This document shows positions 42,560 through 55,400 of a stretch of 64,000 bases of DNA, in pieces (within the stretch, counting starts at the first letter, position 1; every line of letters begins with the position of its first letter). The position numbers and the translations under genes are program-made. The stretch is from Ascaphus truei (lineage: Eukaryota; Chordata; Amphibia; Anura; Ascaphidae). The stretch spans positions 73,568,580 through 73,632,579 of the forward strand of contig CM071573.1 of NCBI GenBank assembly GCA_036426205.1. The letters are read 5' to 3'. A model generated the notes under the pieces. The model made no database searches. It was not told where the DNA came from and saw only the letters and a program-made list of their open reading frames with translations.

Positions 42560-45128
42560 GGTTGTACCCCTGATGATGAGAAACACTCCTTTGAAGCTCA
42601 CACTGTCCAGATCTTTTCTCCTCTCCTTGTCCACGTGGCAGTCATCTATCGCCCACCTACATCTACTCATCCCCCTTCTGCATTTCTCTCTCACTTTGAA
42701 TACTGAACTCTTTCTTTCTCTCCTCAGACTCCTCAGTTCTTCTCCTTGGAGACTCAACTGCCACATTGATGACCCCCTCTCCCTTGGGCTTCCCGCTTTC
42801 TCTCTCTAACCTCTTCTTTTGGCCTTCAGCAGTGGACTGCAGCCATCACCCACAAGGATGGCCACTACCTAGACCTGGTTTTCACTAAAAAAAATTCTCT
42901 CTCTGACCATCACCTCATCTCATTTTCTCTCTCTCGCTTCTCCCCTTCTCCATCTCCATCTACCCGTTGTTTCTGCAGAAACGTCCGTTCTATTAAACTA
43001 CCAGCTTTTGATTCCACTTTACGCTCCTCTCTCTTCTCTTCAGACCCTGGCAACCTGGTAAGGAACTACAACTCTGCCTTATCCTTCTCTCTTGATTTAC
43101 ATGCCCCGCTTTCTCTCTGCCGTCCTCGCTCTTCTAACCCCAGAACCTGGCTAAATTCCCACACGCTCATACTGCATTCTTCCACTCGTTCCTCTGAATG
43201 TCTCTGGAGGAAATCTCACACTCTCGCAGACTTCCTTCATTACAAATTTATGCTATCCTGTTTCAACTCTGCCCTCTCTCAGGCTAAACAAACCTAGTTT
43301 TCTTCACTAATCAACACGCACAACTCTAACCCATGCCAACTCTCCTCTCTTTGACTCTCTACTCAAACTATCCTCAGCTGCCTCTTCTTCTTCTTCCTCC
43401 ATCTAACCTCAGGACTTTGCTGACTATTTTAAGGAAAAGGTAGAATCCATACATAGGAACATCCCCTCTGTTTCCTTCTTCCATCCTATACACTAACTAA
43501 CTCTCCTCCTGCCTTCCTTGACTCTTTTTCTGCTGTCACAGAGGAGATGTGTCACTGTTGATCTCCTTTTCTCCCTCTACTACTTGCCCTCTTGACCCCA
43601 TTCCCTCCCATCACCTTTCCCTCCTCCTTCAAACATGCAACAGGTATACCATTACTCAAAAACAGCAAGCTTGACCATACCTGTCTTTCTAACTATCAAC
43701 CTGTCTCCCTCCTGCCTTTTGCCTCTAAACTCCTTGAACGTCTTGTATTATCTCGCTTGCTCCACTTTCTCACACCTATTCTTTCCTAGAACCCTCTACA
43801 ATCTGGCTTCCACACTTGGATAGAAACAACCCTCACTAAAATAACTAATGACCTCCATGCTGCCAAAGACAGAGGTAATTACACTCTGCTCATATTAGTT
43901 GACCTCTCTGCAGCATTTGACACCGTGGACCACCCTCTTCTCCTTCACATTCTCCATACTCTTGGTATTCATAACACAGCTCAATCCTGGATCTCCTGTT
44001 ACCTCTCCCATCATACTTTCAGTGTCTCTTCTGCTAACACCACCTCTGTCGATCTCTCTGTGTAGGTACCCCAGGGCTCTGTCCTGGGACCTCTTCTCTT
44101 TTCTCTGTACACACTTTCTCTATGTGACCAGATCACATCTCTTGGGTTTAAATATCACCTCTATTCTGACGACACACAAATTTACTTTTCAACCCCTGAC
44201 CTTACACCTGCTGTACAGAACAAGAAACAAAGAAGTCCAGAGCAACATCCAATGTGACAAAAATACACAGTAAAATACCTGTATATCTCTTGAAAAAAGG
44301 GTAATTTAGTTAACCCTTTGGCCAAAGTGTATAAGCCTGCAAGTCACTTTAAAGGCATGACCATAATGACCTGCTGTACAGACCAAAGTTTCTTAATGTC
44401 TCTCTACGATATCATCCTGGGTGGACCTCAGCTGATTTAAACTTAACATGACAAAAACAGAGCTCCTTATTATTCCTTCCAAACCTGGCCCTCCTGCCTC
44501 CTTCAAGCATCATTCCCCCAGTAGCCCAAGCATTCTGTCTAGGGGTCACACTCAACTTCTCTCTCACATTCTCTTTTCACATTCAAAATGTATCTAAAAT
44601 ATATCGCTTTTTCTTCCGCAATATCACAAAGATACGCCCTTTCCCCTGTTGCTCGACTGCTAAAACTCTGACTCACGCCCTCATCCTCTCCTGTCTCGAT
44701 TACTGTAACCTCCTGCTGCCTGGCCTTCCTGCCTCACCTTTCTCCCCTACAATCTATCCTTAACGCTGCTGCCAGAATCACTCTACTCTTTCCTAAATCT
44801 GTCTCAGCATCTCCCCTGCTAAATCACTCTCCTAGCTTCCTATCAAATCCTGCATCTTGCAATCCCTTTTAAAGCTTTACACTCTTCTGCCCCTCCCTAC
44901 ATGTCAGCCCTAATTTTTTACTATGCACCATCCCAACTCTTGCGTTCTGCTCAAGGATGCCTTCTCTCTACCCCTTTGGTATCTAATGCCCTCTCCTGCT
45001 TTAAATCATTTTCACTGACTGCCCCACACGTCTGGAATGCCCTTCTCCTCAATACCCGACTAGCACCCTCTCTATCCACCTGTAAGATCCACCTTAAGGC
45101 ACACTTGCTTAAAGAAGCTTATGAGTAG
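42560..45128 (+). pseudogene. L2-like ORF2 (endonuclease plus RT), multiply frameshifted
   Basis: An L2-type ORF2 nicks target DNA with its apurinic-type endonuclease and copies its RNA from the nick. Here the catalytic box of the RT reads YSDDTQ, one residue from the usual Y(A/V)DD. At least five frameshifts, several stops (one in the stretch before VPQGS) and a 149-bp insertion make it inactive. The last frame (44901-45128) ends HLLKEAYE, exactly as in the antisense copy at 14924-15247, so both are from closely related L2 lineages. Confidence 0.88.
44220..44368. mobile_element. 149-bp insertion with 14-bp target duplication
   Basis: ACCTGCTGTACAGA occurs at 44206-44219 and again at 44369-44382, and LINE homology resumes after the second copy (ACCAAAGTTTCTTAATGTCT..). 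The inserted 149 bases are AT-rich and match no family I recognise. A 13-14-bp duplication points to LINE-type target-primed insertion of a short retroposon fragment. Confidence 0.8.
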
Positions 45129-45425
45129 CACCGTGGCTAATTCTATACACATGATACATAAAGCTTGGCCCCCTGCAGGCGCACTTACCAGAATGCCCTC
45201 TACTCTCTCTGTACGTTCTTCCTACCTACCTATTAGATTGTAAGCTCTTCGGAGCGGGGACTCCTCTTCCCGAAATTTTAGTTTTATGTCTGAATCAATT
45301 ATTTTCATGATCTGTTATGTGTATTTTTTTGTTTTTTTATATGAGTGTCACTTGTATCATTACTGTGAAGTGCTGATTAATGGCGCTATATATATATAAA
45401 GACATACATACACAAATACAAAGCC

Positions 45426-47850
45426 CTATTAGCCACGTTAACTTTGTATATATGTATATTTAATTAGTGCCTCACACATATCCAACTGGTTACATTTACT
45501 TCACATAGTCATGGTCATTGGTCAATGCTTTGATCCATGCCATTTTTTGTTCTCTATAAATCCAACATTCCCCAAAAAGACTAAGATAATATTTCACGTT
45601 TTACAATCTGCATGTTTAACAAACATTTAGTTACAGCCAGTGCCAACATTCCACTCTATCACCAATAAATTATACCAGGCTGCTTTATAAATATTGTTAA
45701 TATATATTCCATTCTCTTCTGAGAAATTTTCAGCTGGTTACTGTCCTTTCACTTTGACTAAATATTGACCCTTAGCTCAATTTAGACAGAACCACAATAG
45801 AAAATAGATGTACTGTATGATCTCTGCTTTCATTGCTCATTAGTGATGCACATTCGTGATTAGTTTAATATTGATCCAAAATGTTTTTGAGTCCTTTAAC
45901 AGTGTTTCAAACAAAGCAATACACAACAGTATTCAATGTTCTTTGCTTCCTGTTCTGCATTCATACATTATTACTAAACAGAGCTCTAGCAGTGCCATCC
46001 AGTTAGCGATGGCTTTGGTCTTCATCTGTTGACGTGATAAATTATCATTCTCCCCCCAAATATCGAAACATTCAATACAAGGCACAGACACCGATTGACA
46101 AAAGGCTGCTAAGCTTTAGTACACCTCATCTCCCATTCATTTGAATAGGAGTAAAAGCATCCTAAAGCTTAGCAACCTTTTGTCGATCTGTGCCACACTG
46201 TACATTTTCACTTACAAACAATACTATACTAGTTTGAGTACCCCACAATATTATATTTGAAACAAAGGGGGAAAAAATATTTCTCAGCAAAGAAGAGCCA
46301 AGGTTGCACAAAATTACAGCTTCTGTCTTTGCTGAATGTATGATACGAATTAACTTTAAGTTTTTATTATCATCCTGAGAGCTTAAAAGGAAAAATAAAA
46401 ACAATGTAAAATCCAGCTTTGGATATTCAGATTGTCTATTTACAGTATGTTTTGAACAGAAAACAACACTGTCAATGCAAATCTGTTAGCTAAAGTAACA
46501 AATCAAATCACAATTTTCCATCATTTGCCATTCATCAAACCATTGCCATACCTCAAAAATAAGTACAACTCATAACTGATGGGATTGGACTCAGGAGACC
46601 ATATCATAGCTCACAGACTATTTAGACATTTAATTATATCATCAGTCTCTAGCAGACAGATAGATAGAATGGAAGAATATGAAAGACAAAAGCTCTGTCT
46701 TTTTTTTCTGGACATGGCAGCAAAGTAGGTTTTTCCAAACCACCTGCACACATTTAGCTTTCATCTTTCAGCATTTGGCTATCATCACACCAATGGAGGA
46801 TACGCTTTTCATTTGGGCATTGCATAAAATGAAGATAAAATGTTATCTACCAATTGCGTTAGTTAGCAAAGTATCAATGCAATGGGTGTTGTTTTCTTTA
46901 ATACTTCTGAAGATGCTTTTGCACCAATTTTGCAGCTCTGGACATTGATAAATAGCTCCCTTGATGCACAAGACATAGAAATTACAGGCATTCTGGAATC
47001 AGTAGCCTTTTGTGAAAGGTTCATTATCTGACTGCAGACACACACTTTTTTTCCATCGTGTGATGGTGTATTTGAAAAAATATCTGCTTATGTTTTCTTT
47101 GTGACTGTTCTTTTGGGAATGGTATAAATAGCTGTTATTTCTCGCTCTAGGTAAGAATGTCTTGTTTTTTGTTCCTTTGGTTGAATATATAAAATAGGAT
47201 TTCTAGGGAGAAGATTAAGAAAATACAAATAACACAATAAAGGTACACTACAGTATATGCCTCTATGTTCTCCACTTTTTCTTTGTACAAACTAGAATTC
47301 TATGGCTACTAGGTGATGTGTTGTAAATGGATATCACAGCTTCCATGACATGGAGAATTATTTGTTTGAGTTCTTTCCACCGTTGTCTCCAAAATGTACA
47401 GGAGGTTCTTACAAACAGTTGAAAAGTATACATAAAATAATTATCACCACTTTGTGCCACCAAAATAACTAGTATTTATTTTTCCATAAGCTGTAGGTAA
47501 ATGTACATAGATTTAAACCCTCCAATGCATTTTAGCACCTAACTGATGAAAGGCCTAAACAGATCTAAAATGTTGCTGTAATTGCTGCATGCTCCACCAA
47601 TAAATGGCATAACTTTTGCCTCAAACTTGGAAGTTTCCTCTACTCTTTGTAAGGTATATTCCCACTGTGAGTCCTATTAAGAGTGCTGCCTTCAATCCTT
47701 TTTGAATATTTTGATTTAACCTGCAGTGTGGCATTTACTGCTTGAGGCATGCACCTTTAAAACTTGTTTCACTTTTAGCTGTTGTATCTTGCTCTTGTTT
47801 TGCATACTTACTGTACATACACTGTCGGCGTGCTCTGGTAATACACAGTC
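45426..47850. other. AT-rich sequence without recognisable genes
   Basis: Only the small MITE at 46081-46194 stands out. Frames of about 80-90 codons at 46162-46948 show no known motif. Confidence 0.55.
46081..46194. mobile_element. Tiny hairpin MITE, 114 bp
   Basis: GGCACAGACACCGATTGACA..CTGCTAAGCTTTAG pairs with CTAAAGCTTAGCA..CTTTTGTCGATCTGTGCC; the arms are about 38 bp with a 3-base indel. The loop contains a weaker CATT.AAATG-type fold. No target duplication could be read. Confidence 0.75.
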
Positions 47851-47854
47851 AGCA

Positions 47855-48211
47855 GTGGAGTTGGGTGAATCTACCCAAATCCGTTTCCTGGATTTTCTCG
47901 CATTTCCCCCAAAAAATCTGTTTCACAGTGTTAAATCCGCAAACAGATTTGGTCAATTTTAATCCGCGCAGATTAATAAAAAAACACCATTGGATACAAC
48001 CACGAATGGATTTGTAGAATCCAATCCACAAATTCCACAACCAATTGGCTGATGGTTAAGAATCCGTGGAGTGTATTGGTAATAATAATAAAAAATCCGC
48101 AAAATGCAAATCGGCGTTTTTGAGATTGATCTGCTGAAATCCACGGACCATAGGAACCGGCCAATCTGCTGCGGATCCAAATCTGACCCCAAAATGTGCC
48201 CATCTCTAGTC
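47855..48211. repeat. Dispersed repeat with 'atccg' motifs
   Basis: The segment is built from many short copies of AATCCG/CGGATT and AATCCAC/GTGGATT in both orientations and ends CCCATCTCTAGT. It looks like a MITE-like, partly self-complementary repeat. I could not fix a terminal repeat or a target duplication. Confidence 0.4.
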
Positions 48212-48214
48212 AGG

Positions 48215-48700
48215 AGAATCCAGAAGTTGCAGGGTCAGGTAGGCACAGGTCAGGGCAGGGGGCGGGCAGGTGGAGGCGTCAGATAGGCACAGGTCAGGGC
48301 AGGGGACGGCAGGGGGAGTGGTCAGGTAGGCACAGATAAGTGCAGAGCAGGCAGAGTGGTGAAGTGTGCATGAGTCAATGCAGGCAGGTAACTAGTAGAA
48401 GGATACAAGAGTAACAGTAGCCAAGCAAACTAGTTGAACCATACAAGAACAGGAGCAAGAGACTGGCCTTAAATAGGAAGCAAGTGTGTGTGTGTCAGTG
48501 AGGGCTGACCTGGATCGGCAGAGTGAAGCAGAAGCAGTAACAACAATAACTCAGAGGCATGGGAACTATCCAGGTGCTGATATCGCATGTCACTAGAGCT
48601 GCTACCCTGAGCAGCAGAGATCACTAGTTCAAATCCCACCAGGACACACACCTATTAAAATGCACGTGCAAATTAAATGTACTCCTCTTTGTTACATACA
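48215..48700. repeat. 44-bp tandem repeat and unclassified repeat
   Basis: GTCAG(G/A)TAGGCACAG units start at 48234, 48278 and 48321. The following sequence (AACAG..GCAAGAGACTGG..AGGAAGCAAGTG) has a layout like the inside of the solo LTR at 8634-9405. A T-arm-like AGTTCAAATCCCACC near 48628 is not enough to call a tRNA. Confidence 0.5.
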
Positions 48701-48789
48701 GCACGTACTTTGCTATAGCGTAAAACTTCTCGAAGCTCAACGTCAGGACAAGGTTGATATGCTGCCTGCTATACTATAGTACACACTGC

Positions 48790-49240
48790 TTGTTTTTGTG
48801 CTCCTGCTTAATACAAGGAATATAATAAAACAGATGCATAAAGACATAAACGTAACATTGGGAGAAAGAAGTTGCTGCCTCGGAGAGCTTACAATCTCAG
48901 TGGTTTGTTAGTAGGCATACAGAGGCAGCAGGTGAAGGAATACATGCAGTAGATGGAAGTGCCTGACCACGATGGTTGGTAAGTGCAACTGTGGGTTCGA
49001 AGAAATAGAGATGAGTCCAGACTATTGAAATGATTCATTCAGAAGGGTTTGTTAGATTATATTTAAAAGGTGGGGAGAGAAGGTGCTTGGTGTATACTAA
49101 GTGTAAGGCAGATACACAAGTGGAAGGCAGTGATGGAAAAAGGTTTATCGCAAGAGAGAGCAATGGGGGGGGAGGGTTGTGAGGGAAATGAGCAGGGGCA
49201 TAATGAGAAATAATGGCATAATGAGAGGTTATTCACACAA
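48790..49240 (-). mobile_element. Antisense L2-like LINE 3' fragment, diverged
   Basis: 'agacataaacgtaacattgg', 'gcctcggagagcttacaatc' and 'gtgatggaaaaaggtttat' follow the same order as in the antisense L2 copy at 14765-15060, at lower identity. No frame survives. Confidence 0.65.
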
Positions 49241-49468
49241 GCTCTGAAATCTCTGTCGCTTTAGATGGAAGAAATGGATAGTGCACTGCCACTCCTACCC
49301 CTTAAAGTAAAATCAACTTAATGTAGACATTAATATAAGAACAAAAACACCCAGCTCAACCTCTGTCTACACATATACTGCAAGTGTATGATAGTGTTGT
49401 GTTATCATCTGCTCGGATCAAGGAACATTCATATATTTTTCCCTTGTGTTCAATCTCCTCCATCACCG

Positions 49469-52400
49469 TTCTCCGTACTTAACCCTGTGCTTTTCACTTC
49501 TCCGCACTTAACCCCGTGCTTTTCACGTCTCTGCACTTAACCCCGTGCTTTTCACTTCTCCGCACTTAACCCTGTGCTTTTCACTTCTCCGCACTTAACC
49601 CCGTGCATTTAACTTCTCCGACACTAACCCGTGCTTTCACTCTCCGCACTTAACCCTGTGCTTTTCATTTCTTGCACATAACCCTGTGCTTTTCACTTCT
49701 CCACACGTAACCCGTGCTTTTCACTTCTCCGCACTTAACCCGTGCTTTTCACTTCTCTGCACTTAACCCCGTGCTTTTCACTTCTCTGCACTTAACCCCG
49801 TGCTTTTCACTTCTCCGCACTACCCGTGTTTCATTTCTCCACACATACCCTGTGCTTTTCACTCTCGTGCACTTAACCTGTTCTTTTCATTTCTGAGCAC
49901 TTAACCTGTGCTTTTCACTTTCTCTGCACTTAACCTGTGCTTTCACTTTTGCACTAACCCTGTGCTTTTCATTTTCCGATTAACCCTGTGCTTTTCACTT
50001 CTCACAGTAACCGTGCTTTCACTTCTCCACACGTTACCCGTGCTTTTCACTTCTCCACACGTAACCCTGTGCTTTTCACTTCTCCACACGTAACCCTGTG
50101 CTTTTCATTTCTCCGCACTTAACCCTGTGCTTTTCACTTCTCCGCACTTAACCGTGCTGTTCACTTTCGCACTCTTCCAACCCGTGCTTTTCATTTCTCC
50201 GCACTTAACACGTGCTTTTCATTTCTCCGCACTTAAACTGTGCTTTTCACTTCTCTCTGCACGAACCTGTGCTTTTCATTTTTTCTCCGCACTTGACCCC
50301 GTGCTTTCACTTCCAACATACCCTGTGCTTTCATTCTCCGCAACTTAACCTTGCTTTTCACTTCTCCGCACTTAACCTGTGCTTTTCACTTCTCCACACT
50401 TAACCCTGTGCTTTTCACTTCTCCACACGTAACCCATGCTTTTCACTTCTCTGCACTTAACCCCGTGCTTTTCACTTCTCCGCACTTAACCCCGTGCTTT
50501 TCACTTCTCCGCACTTAACCTTGCTTTCATTTCCGCATTAACCCTTTTTCATTTCTCCGCACTTAACCTGTGCTTTTCACTTCTCTGCACTTAACCCTGT
50601 GCTTTTTCACTTCTGAGCTAAACCCTGTGCTTTTCATTTCTCCGCCATTAACTGTGCTTTACTTCTCTGCACTTACCCCGTGCTTTCATTTCTCCGAACG
50701 TAACCCTGTGCTTTTCATCTTCTACACACGTAACCTGTGCTTTTTTTCATTTCTCCGCAACTTAACCCTGTGCTTTTCACTTCTCCGCACTTAACCCGTG
50801 CTTTTCACTTTCACGCACTTAACCCTGCATTTTCATTTCTCCGCACTAACCCGTGCTTTTCATTTCTCGCACTTAACCCTGTGCTTTTCACTTCTCTGCA
50901 CTTAACCCTGTGCTTTTCATTTCTCCGCACTTAACCGTGCTTTTCACTATCCACACATAACCCTGGGCTTTTCATTTCTCCGCACTTAACCCTGTGCTTT
51001 TCACTATCCGCACTTAACCCTGTGCTTTTCACTTCTCACACTTAACCTGTGCTTTTCACTCTACCAAGAACCATGCTTTTCACTTCTGCACTTAAACCAG
51101 TGGTCTTCGTTTTCACTTCTCCGCACTAACCCGGCTTTCACTTCTCGCACTTAAACCCGTGCTTTTCACTCTCCGAACTTAACCCGTGCTTTTCATTTCT
51201 CCGCACTTAACCCTGTGCTTTTCACTTCTCCGCACTTAACCCTGTGCTTTTCACTTCTCCACACTTAACCCTGTGCTTTTCACTTCTCCACACGTAACCC
51301 ATGCTTTTCACTTCTCTGCACTTAACCCCGTGCTTTTCACTTCTCCGCATAACCCGTGTTTCATTTCTCGCACACTTAACCCTGTGCTTTTCACTCTCGG
51401 CACTTAACCTGTTCTTTTCATTCTGAGCACTTAACCTGTGCTTTTCACTTTACTCCTGTCACTTAACCTGTGCTTTCACTTTATGCACTAACGCCTGTGC
51501 TTTTCACTTCTTCCGAAATAACCGTGCTTTTCACCTTCACAGTACCAGTGCTTCCTTCTCACCACTTACCCGTGCTTTCATTTCCAACGTAACCCTGTGC
51601 TTTCACTTCTCCACAGTAAACCCTGTGCTTTCATTTTCACGCATTAACCCTGTGCTTTTCACTTCTCCGCACTAAACCAGTGCTTTTCACTTCTCGCACT
51701 TCTCAAAACCCGTGCTTTTCATTTCTCCGCACTTAACCACGTGCTTTCATTTCTCCGCACTTAAACTGTGCTTTTCACTCTCTTGCACAACCATGTGCTT
51801 TTCATTTCTCCGACACTTGACCCGTGCTTTCACTTCCAAAACATACCCTGTGCTTTCATTCTCCGCAACTTAACCGTGTGCTTTTCACTTCTCCGCACTT
51901 AAACCTGTGCTTTTCACTTCTCCACACTTAACCCTGTGCTTTTCACTTCTCCACGTTAACCCATGCTTTTCACTTCTCTGCACTAACCCCGTGCTTTTCA
52001 CTTTCTGCAATTAACCCCGTGCTTTTCACTTCCCGCACTTAACCTTGCTTCATTTCGCACTTAACCCTGTTTTCATTTCTCCGACACTTAACCTGTGCTT
52101 TTCACTTCTCGCACTTAACCCTGTGCTTTTTCATTCTGCATCATAAACCGTGCTTTTCATTTCTCCGCACATTAAACTGTGCTTTACTTCTTGCACTACC
52201 CCGTGCTTTCATTTCTCCGAACTAACCCTGTGCTTTTCATTTTACGACACGTAACCCTGTGCTTTTTTTAATTTCTCCGCAACTTAACCCTGTGCATTTT
52301 TCACTTCTCCGACACTTAAACCCGTGCTTCTTCACTTTCCGCACTTAACCCGTGCCATTTTCATTTCTCCGCACTAACCCGTGCTTTTCATTTCTCGCAC

Positions 52401-55400
52401 TTAACCCTGTGCTTTCACTTGCTCTGCACTTAACCCTGTGCTTTTCATTTCTCCGCACTTAACCCGTGCTTTTCACTTCCACAATAACCCTGGCTTTTAT
52501 TTCTCCGCACTTAACCCTGTGCTTTTCACTTATCCGCACTTAACCCTGTGCTTTTCACTTCTCACACTTAACCTGTGCTTTTACTCTACACAGAACCATG
52601 CTTTTCACTTTCTGCACTTAAAACCGTGGTTCTTACGTTTTCACTTCTCCGCACTTAACCCCGGCTTTTCACTTCTCGCACTTAACCCGTGCTTTTCACT
52701 TCTCCGACTTAAACCAGTGCTTTTTCATTTCTCCGCACTTAACCGTGCTTTTGCATTTTCGCACTTAACCTGGTTCCTTCTCTGCACTTACCCTGTGCTT
52801 TCACTTCTGAGCACATAACCCTTGCTTTTCATTTCTAGCGAATTAAACCTGTGCTGTTCACTTCTCCAACTTAAACCCGTGTGCTTTCATTTCAGTACAG
52901 TGCTTTTTCATTCCACACACCGTGTGCTTTCATCTCCACACTTAACCCAGGCTTTCATTTTCTCCGCCACTGACCCTAGTGATTTTCATCTTCCAGCACG
53001 TAACCCTTGCTTTTAACTTCTCACACTAACCCCGTGCTTTTCCTTCTCCGCACTAAACCCTGTGAGTTTCACTTTCCACACGTAACCTTTTTGTTTTCAC
53101 TCCACACGTACCCCGGCTTCACTTCTCCGCACTTAACCCCGTGCTTTTCACTTCTCCGCACTTAACCCTTGCTTTTCATTTCTCCGCACTTAACCCATGC
53201 TTTTCATTTCTCCGCACTTAACCCTGTGCTTTTCACTTCTCTGCACTTAACCCTGTGCTTTTCACTTCTGAGCACATAACCCTGTGCTTTTCATTTCTCC
53301 GCACTTAACCCTGTGCTTTTCACTTCTCTGCACTTAACCCCGTGCTTTTCATTTCTCCGCACGTAACCCTGTGCTTTTCACTTCTACACACGTAACCCTG
53401 TGCTTTTCATTTCTCCGCACTTAACCCTGTGCTTTTCACTTCTCCGCACTTAACCCCGTGCTTTTCACTTCTCCGCACTTAACCCGTGCTTTTCATTTCT
53501 CCGCACTTAACCCGTGCTTTTCATTTCTCCGCACTTAACCCGTGCTTTTCACGTCCTGGCACTTAACCTGTGCTTTTCATTTCTCCGCACGTGACCCTGT
53601 GCTTTTCACTTCTCCACACATACCTGTTCTTTCATTTCTCCGCCCTTACCCTGTGGTCTTTTCAACTTCTTTCTCCCCGCTTCCATCCTCTCCTCCTCCA
53701 CAACTAGAAGATCGCATATCACTTCTAAGACTGAGGATTCTCCTTAGTATTTACAAAAGAGGATCGGAAAGAGGAGTATGGAAAAAGAAAAGGGAGGGGG
53801 GTGCCGAATCACTATCTCACGATCGATGGAAAAAAAAGGGGGCGTATGCCTGGGGGCCGCTGGAGGTTGGTCTGCCGAGGAAGTCGGGGACGATGGTGTT
53901 TCAGCGTCGGGTAGGATCCGGTCACACCTCTACAAGAAAAAGAAAATGTCGTTACAGGAAGGGGGGGGGGTAGAAGGGAGATCCTCACTTAAACCCTGTG
54001 CTTTTCACTTCTCCACACTAACCCTGTGCTTTTCACTCTCCCACTAACCCTGCTTTCACTTCTCTGCACTGTAACCCCGTGCTTTTCACTTCTCCGCACT
54101 TACCCCGTGCTTTTCTCTTCCCGCACTTAAAAACCCTTGCTTTTCAGTTCTCCGCACTTAACCCATGCTTTTCATTTCTCCGTCACTTAACACCTGTGCT
54201 TTTCACTTCTCTGCACTTAACCCTGTTCTTTTCACTTCTGACAACTACCCTGTGCTTTTCATTTCTTACTCGCTCACTTAACACTGTTGCTTTCACTCTC
54301 TGACACTTAACCCCGTGCTTTTCATTTCTCTCCGCACTACCCTGTGCTTTTCCACTTCTACACACGTAACCTGTGCTTTTTCATTTCTTCCCGCACTTCT
54401 AACCCTGTGCTTTTCACTTCTCCCGCCACTTAACCCGTGCTTTTCCTTCTCCGCACTTAACCCGTGCTTTTCATTTCTCCGCACTTAACCCGTGCTTTTC
54501 ATTTCTCCGCACTTAACCCTGTGCTTTTCACTTCTCTGCACTTAACCCTGTGCTTTTCATTTCTCCGCACTTAACCCTGTGCTTTTCACTTCTCCACACA
54601 TAACCCTGTGCTTTTCATTTCTCCGCACTTAACCCTGTGCTTTTTCACTTCTCCGCACTTAACCCTGTGCTTTTCACTTCTCCAACACTTAACCCGTGCT
54701 TTTCACTTCCTCCACACGTAACCCTGCTTTTCACTTCTCTGCACTTAACCCCGTGCTTTTCACTCTCCGCACTTACCCGGCTTTTCACTTCTCCACTTAA
54801 CCGTGCTTTTCACTTCTCCGCACTTAACCCGTGCTTTTCATTTCTCCGCACTTAAACCCGGGCTTTTCATTTCTCTCGCACTTAACCCTGTGCTTTTCAC
54901 TTCTCTGCACTTAACCCTGTGCTTTTCACTTCTGAGCACTAAACCCTGTGCTTTCATTTTTCTCCGCACTTAACCCTGTGCTTTTCACTTCTCTGCACTT
55001 AACCCCGTGCTTTTCATTTCTCCGCACTTAACCCTGTGCTTTTCACTTCTCCACACGTAACCCGTGCTTTTCATTTCTCCGCACTTAACCCGTGCTTTTC
55101 ATTTCTCCGCACTTAACCCTGTGCTTTTCACTTCTCCACACTTAACCCGGCTTTTTTCATTTCTCCGCACTTAACCCTGTCTTTGTTTTCACTTCTCCAC
55201 ACGTAACCCTTTGCTTTTCACTTCTCCACCTAACCCCGTGCTTTCACTTCTCCACACGTAACCCGTGCTTTTTCACTTCCGCACTTAACCCGTGCTTTTC
55301 ACTTCTCCACACTTACCGTGCTTTCATTTCTTCCGCAACTTAACCCGTGCTTTTCACTTCTCCACACGTAACCCTTTGCTTTCACTTCTCCACTACGTAA

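Larger units (their letters stand above)
42475..45425 (+). mobile_element. L2-like LINE, long but broken
   Basis: Domains appear in order across shifting frames: endonuclease (VAVIYRPPTS about 42636-42665; NCHIDDPLSLG about 42751-42783; LDLVFTKKNSLSDHHLISF about 42872-42929), a linker, RT (NYQPVSLLPFASKLLERLV about 43691-43747; LVDLSAAFDTVDHPLL about 43899-43940; [15 protein letters not shown] about 44067-44111; [15 protein letters not shown] about 44149-44191), then the C-terminal block. The 3' UTR has AGATTGTAAGCTCTTCGGAG (45235-45254) and ends near (TACA)n. The start of the endonuclease is missing. Confidence 0.9.

Noticed and set aside
48580..48660. tRNA-like AGTTCAAATCCCACC with upstream hairpin
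   Set aside because: No A box or full cloverleaf could be drawn; at most a SINE head fragment.
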